From Diphasiastrum complanatum (lineage: Eukaryota; Streptophyta; Lycopodiopsida; Lycopodiales; Lycopodiaceae), in NCBI GenBank assembly GCA_029204225.1, contig CM055094.1, positions 68,158,536-68,222,535 of the forward strand: a DNA stretch of 64,000 nucleotides. The letters are read 5' to 3'. The translations under genes and the position numbers were made by a program. How positions within the stretch are numbered: the first letter of the stretch is position 1; each line of letters opens with the position of its first letter. Positions 59,551 to 64,000 of this stretch are shown here, piece after piece. The notes beneath the pieces are model-generated. The model was given only the letters and a program-made list of their open reading frames with translations, had not been told where the DNA came from and did no database searches.

Positions 59551-61449
59551 CAACTTAATGTCACAAAAATCTTACCTTAATATTATGTCATTGCTAGAAG
59601 ACATGCTTTTTAGGTTTCATCCAACAAGACTTCAAAGTTTTGGATTCCATCCACTAGGGCTACTTGTTTTCAATATGTTTCCCATTTTTAAGATTCCATC
59701 CATGAGGGCTCCCCATGAAGGGCTAAAACGTAAAGCCAATCAAAAGTAGGTCTCATCATAATGTGCTAGATATGGGGGTCCCAAACTCCTTCCAAACCCA
59801 TCCATTTGCTATAATTTGCACTTAGTGTTCAAATTGGTTAATATAGTTAATAAACAAGTCAATGTCAAAGGAAGTGCCTAAAATTTTGGTAATTTGCTTC
59901 AGATGCTAGTTGTTTGTGTCTATTAGTCATGAGATTTGCTTTTCTGATTTATAACACTTAAAATATGCAATGAAGATCCTCACAATTGTGGAGCATTTAT
60001 GCTTCTTAACACAATGCACTTCTTGCTTGAACATAAGACATGGCAAATAGAATGAGGGTAATCTTCAACGCATCACCTACATAGTAAGTAATGTTCATCT
60101 TCTTTGTATGCTACATGCTCATGCCAAACACCCCTTCTTGCATCGGTATCTTCTACGACTATGATGTAACTTATGTCCATTTTTTCTTCTCTTCTTTAGG
60201 CATGCCATTCCTATATTCTAGATAACAATCCAAAACATTTATGAGATTTTTGTGGTCGTCAAGTTATGAGAATTCATGAAATTGCCAAGACTATTATCAA
60301 CACATGCTACAATCTACCAACCAAGGTTGTTGACACACTTTTCAGCCCAGCTCTAAACCCGATATTCATCCATCATGGCATGGGGGTGAAACCCTTGGAA
60401 AATGTGTTCTTGAGCATCTACTTGGATGGGTGATGTCCTTTGTTGTTCTTGTAGGCTTGATTCTTGGGTGAACATTACAATGGTGTCATAGCAAGTTGGA
60501 TCAAAAGGTGGAGTTGGTTGTGCTAATTTCCTACTCTCTGATGGGGAGCTAGTAAGGTTTTCTCATAGTTATTATGCATATATAATTCTTTGTAGGAAGC
60601 TAGACAAGTTATCGCTTAAAATTGCACAATTTTTTAGAAAAGTGTAAAATCTTGATGTTTGCAAGCTAAGCCATTAATGAGGCACTTCATGCAGTATCAA
60701 AGGGTAGTATTATACACATGTGATGATTTTTTTATCAAATTGTGCTCAAGATTGGTCAAATTTTCACCTAAACTGGATAGAACATCAAAGAAAAGACTCA
60801 TTTTGAACAATTTGTTGTTTTTTGAAAAAAAATCTTGATCTTGGATACTAGTTAAGGGCAATCAGGTATTGTAAAATTGTTGTAGAAGGTTGAAATTGTA
60901 GAGCGATTGCATGAAGCGATAAAGTGTCAAAACAATGAAAAAATGAGTGTTTTTGGCCAAAAATCCATGTTTTCTAAACATTTTTACATACTATTGGAGG
61001 TATGAACATGTTTTGGACCTATAGCATTGTTTCTTGGCATGAATTTGACATCACCAAGAAATGATGTCAACTATACCAATCATTTGTGGTTGTTGTAGAT
61101 GCCCGAAACCCTCCTTTTTTTTTAATCAAAAATTTTCATGAGATTGGTGCATGCTGGGGGTCAAGCCTTTTGCCCTGAGGTTTATTGTGCTGCTTCTAGG
61201 ATGTTTGAGCTTAAATCTAAGCCTATGACAATCTCTATAGAATTTGATATGTGGAGAACGACCTAGTGCATGATCAGTGCTAGTAGTGCCCATATGAGCC
61301 TAAACAAAAATAGTTTTTTGCTTATTTCTCACCTTTCCACCACCTACTAATCTAATTCAAACTTTGGATGAAAATTTTTAGGCTAAATGATGTATTGCTA
61401 ACCTCTTTCGAGCCATGTAAGCAATATTAGTGGCTTTTGTTGATTTAAT
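59551..61449. other. Gene-free stretch left of the 61-kb copia element
   Basis: No coding frame of interest, tandem repeat or protein fragment recognised. Confidence 0.4.
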
Positions 61450-62010
61450 TGTGAAAGATTCAACTAGTTTCATCACATTTTGCAATATTTTCATATTTGG
61501 CATATTGAGGCCAAAACTTGTTTTAGACTTAGAGGTTGACTTTTCAAAGCTCATTAGTCTAAATTTCATTTGAATAAACACTTTTTGAAAGTGTGGAAAA
61601 AATAGAATGCGAGTTTGAGTAGATTCAATTTGAATAAGTTGGGTACATTGAATCTAGACCCAAGATTAGTAGGGTTAGCATTTTGGTGGGAAATTAAGTG
61701 GCCAAATACGGTTTGGACCTGTTATAAAAGGATGTAACTCATGGAGAGAGTGATCTTCTCTCTTCTCTATTTCATTTCTTGCTTATACATGGTTCTCTTG
61801 GGTTCTACTATCCGTTGGTGCACTATCTTGGTGATTGCTTGCAATTCTATGTGTAGAATGATCTATATTTGTTATTTTTGGATCCACACGTGTGAAATAC
61901 AGTAGCTTGCTGGTTTTGTATGGACAAAAACAGTACATAATCATTTCATTCAAGTTTGATCAAGTTCTATTAGAAGTAGATTGAATCTTAAGGATCTGAA
62001 ATCTTTCACA
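61450..62010 (+). repeat. 5' LTR of the right-edge copia element
   Basis: Starts TGTGAAAGATTC and ends GAAATCTTTCACA, a near-perfect 11-bp terminal inverted repeat over 561 bp. A TATA box (TATAAAAG, 61,723-61,730) and the palindrome CCACACGTGTGAAATAC (about 61,884) give it promoter-like structure. It is homologous to the LTR at 23,932-24,559. Confidence 0.9.
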
Positions 62011-62022
62011 TGGTATCAGAGC
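62011..62022 (+). promoter_or_regulatory. Primer-binding site (initiator tRNA-Met)
   Basis: TGGTATCAGAGC, exact, immediately after the LTR. Confidence 0.95.
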
Positions 62023-62592
62023 TTGTGTTTCAGGTTATGAAGGAGGAATCAGATCTATCAATGATTTGGTGAAGATATCAAGTCTAGAGCATGCTAGAGA
62101 GGATTCTACACCAAAATCGGATTTTTTGCTTTTGTAGATTGGATCTTTTGTAGATCAAAACACTAAATAGGTCAATATACTTGTTCAATTCCGATTTTTG
62201 AATTCACATACTAGATTTGGCCAATTTTTGGATCATTGGCTTATAGATCGCATATCAAATTTTCAGCATTTGCATGTAGATTTGGAATAGTCAATTTTTT
62301 GTGATTTTGTCAAAACCCTAATTTTGATTGGATCTCTAGATAGTGAGGTTGTTGGACTTCATTTGAGTGTGTTTCAATCTTAGGAAGTGGCAAAAGTCAT
62401 TAGATTGAGGATAGATCATAGGTGGATCAAGATTCCATGATTCTATGTGTTGATTTTCTTGGATAAGTGCTAGAAGAGAATTTGTGAGATAGTTTCAAAT
62501 CTTGGTGATTTCTTTTGAAAGAATTTGTTGTTGTTCAAAGAAGTGCTTTGTGTATTGAATCAGGTTGAAAGAGAAGATCAAGTCATTGCTAC

Positions 62593-63381
62593 ATGGCAAC
62601 CTCAATTGGAGTCATGTTGGAAGCCAATGATAGGCTTACCTCAAGTAACTATTCATTGTGGAAAGTGAGGATGGAGTCACTTCTTGAGATGAATGATGTT
62701 TTGGATACTGTTGTAGGTTTGGAGGAGAGACCAGCAACGCAACAAGATCAATTGAGGTATGATAAGAGGGCCAAGAAGGCTCTACACATGATAAAGATGA
62801 ATGTTACCAATGAACTTCTCAAGGAAGTTGGTAAGTGCACATCACCTTTGGAAGCTTGGAATTCATTAAGGAAGCTTTATGAATCCAAGTCTACTTCTAG
62901 AGTGTTGACTCTAAGAAGGCAAATCTTTTCTTGTTTGCAAAAGAATGAAGAAAGTCCAAGTACTTTTGTTTTGAGAATGAAAGCATTGAATGATGAGTTA
63001 GCTTGCATAGATGAAAGCATTAAGGAAGGAGAGCTTATTCAAGTGATTCTTAATGGCTTGTTGGATGCTTATGCTAACATTGTTCAAAGTATTGCTATTC
63101 AAAAAACTTTGCCAAGTTTGATGGATCTTCAAGATATCTTGATCAATGAGGAATATAGGCTTCAAGCAAGAGGTGGATCTACATCGACACTTCAAGAGGA
63201 TGCTATGTTCACAAAGGGCAAATTCAAGGGCAAAACCAAAAGCAAGTGGTCTAAAGGGCAAGATCAAGTGGATGCTTTTTCAAGTGGAAAAAAGAAGGAT
63301 AGATCAAAGCTCAAGTGCTTCTATTGTGGCATCAAAGGACACTTTGCAAGTGAGTGCTACAAGAAGATGATGCTTTTGTGA
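62593..63381 (+). CDS. Copia gag polyprotein, intact frame
   Basis: An uninterrupted 262-codon frame begins MATSIGVMLEANDRLTSSNY. It has the copia gag core (NYSLWKVRMESLLEMNDVLD, TSPLEAWNSLRKLYESKSTS, FVLRMKALNDELACIDES), a basic linker and a CCHC zinc knuckle, CFYCGIKGHFASEC, near residues 243-256. It encodes the capsid/RNA-binding part of the element. A long leader (62,023-62,592) separates it from the primer-binding site. The frame stops at 63,381, and the protease lies in another frame from 63,422, so the polyprotein is either broken or needs a shift. It is the best preserved retrotransposon gene in the window. Confidence 0.9.
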   Translation: MATSIGVMLEANDRLTSSNYSLWKVRMESLLEMNDVLDTVVGLEERPATQQDQLRYDKRAKKALHMIKMNVTNELLKEVGKCTSPLEAWNSLRKLYESKSTSRVLTLRRQIFSCLQKNEESPSTFVLRMKALNDELACIDESIKEGELIQVILNGLLDAYANIVQSIAIQKTLPSLMDLQDILINEEYRLQARGGSTSTLQEDAMFTKGKFKGKTKSKWSKGQDQVDAFSSGKKKDRSKLKCFYCGIKGHFASECYKKMMLL

Positions 63382-63421
63382 TGTCTTCATGTATGCTTGC
63401 TAGTGATGGAGATCTAGATCT

Positions 63422-63823
63422 TGGTGGATTGATAGTGGAGCAACTTCACACATGACCTTTCACAAAGAGTACTTCACTTCTTTGTTGGCATATGGAGATG
63501 ACAAGAGGGTGATCTACACGGCCAATGATGGTGAGTGTGCAATCAAAGGGATTGGCAGCACAATTCCTATTTCTCTCTCTACAAATAGGAATGTTCATTT
63601 GGAGGATGTCTTGTTTATTCCATCTATTACCAAGAATTTGCTTAGTGTGAGTCAAATGCTAAGTAAGGGCCTCAAGGTGGAGTTTGATGGAGATGCTTGT
63701 TTGATCAAAAGGAAGGATGTCTTGATTGGAAAAGGTAAAAGGCAAGGGAAGTTGTTCAAACTTGATGTTTGTGTTATTGCTAACCAAGTGGGATGTGTTG
63801 CAAGGGAGAAAATTTCTATTTAA
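63422..63823 (+). pseudogene. Copia protease, out of frame with gag
   Basis: The frame starts WWIDSGATSHMTFHKEYF with an intact catalytic D-S-G, then ECAIKGIGSTIPISL, LEDVLFIPSITKNLLSVSQML, and ends at TAA 63,823. The gag/protease junction (63,370-63,421) contains the stop and at least one indel. Confidence 0.85.
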
Positions 63824-63828
63824 GAGGT

Positions 63829-64000
63829 TTGGCACAAAAGGATGGGACAACTTCAAGTCATTGGAGGTAATGGCAAGGAAGAAGGGTGTGATTGGTCTTC
63901 CAAGTTCCTTAAGTAATGACAAGCATGTTTGTGAGTCTTGTGCTTTTTCTAAGTCACATAGACTACCTTATACTAGATCCACAAAGCCTTTTCAACTTGT
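63829..64000 (+). pseudogene. Copia GAG-pre-integrase, cut by the window edge
   Basis: VWHKRMG, a small frameshift, then LEVMARKKGVIGLP, CESCAFSKSHRLPYTRST and KPFQL. This is the GAG-pre-integrase zinc-binding segment, where the integrase core should follow beyond the window. Confidence 0.8.

Overview
This is nuclear DNA of a land plant, most likely a flowering plant, though the sequence does not fix the species. It is AT-rich and gene-poor. The evidence is a nine-exon GT-AG gene for a plant-type Polycomb RING1 protein, copia retrotransposons primed from initiator tRNA-Met (TGGTATCAGAGC), a chromodomain gypsy element, Helitron ends, a hAT MITE, a CACTA end and a tRNA-derived SINE. No organellar, bacterial or viral genome segment was seen.

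Layout: 0.7-1.45 kb (minus) is one long exon of an unrecognised gene that runs off the left edge. 3-9.3 kb holds microsatellites, a gutted gypsy element (gag, then chromodomain, purine tract and LTR start) and a mixed direct/inverted repeat. 9.4-14.3 kb has copia fragments, a CACTA end, two tandem arrays and a long AT microsatellite. 16.5-37.8 kb is a stack of nested copia elements: a minus LTR (16.5-17.3) inside the 5' LTR of a plus element (17.3-23.25); a plus gag element (23.9-25.5); a minus element (25.5-28.5); plus fragments (28.5-30.9) whose 3' LTR is split by a complete but decayed minus element (31.03-37.13) with perfect 5-bp target duplications. 39.7-44.6 kb has a copia scrap, several Helitron 3' ends, minisatellites and a broken aspartic protease gene carrying a SINE. 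44.7-47.9 kb is featureless.

The one clearly intact host gene is RING1-like, 57,391 to 47,944 on the minus strand. Its nine inferred exons sum to 1,362 nt, or 453 codons plus stop, with matching phases at every junction. It has a C3HC4 RING finger and a C-terminal RAWUL-type domain. A 5.2-kb intron carries gypsy debris and the MITE. From 59 kb on there is a 77-bp tandem array, a hairpin and then the 5' half of a relatively fresh copia element (LTR 61,450-62,010, intact gag ORF) that continues past the right edge.

No previously undescribed multi-gene system is visible. The main interest is the nested transposon history, palindromic and tandem motifs shared between LTRs, the SINE-interrupted protease, and the full RING1 gene model. 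All coordinates and alignments were read by eye.
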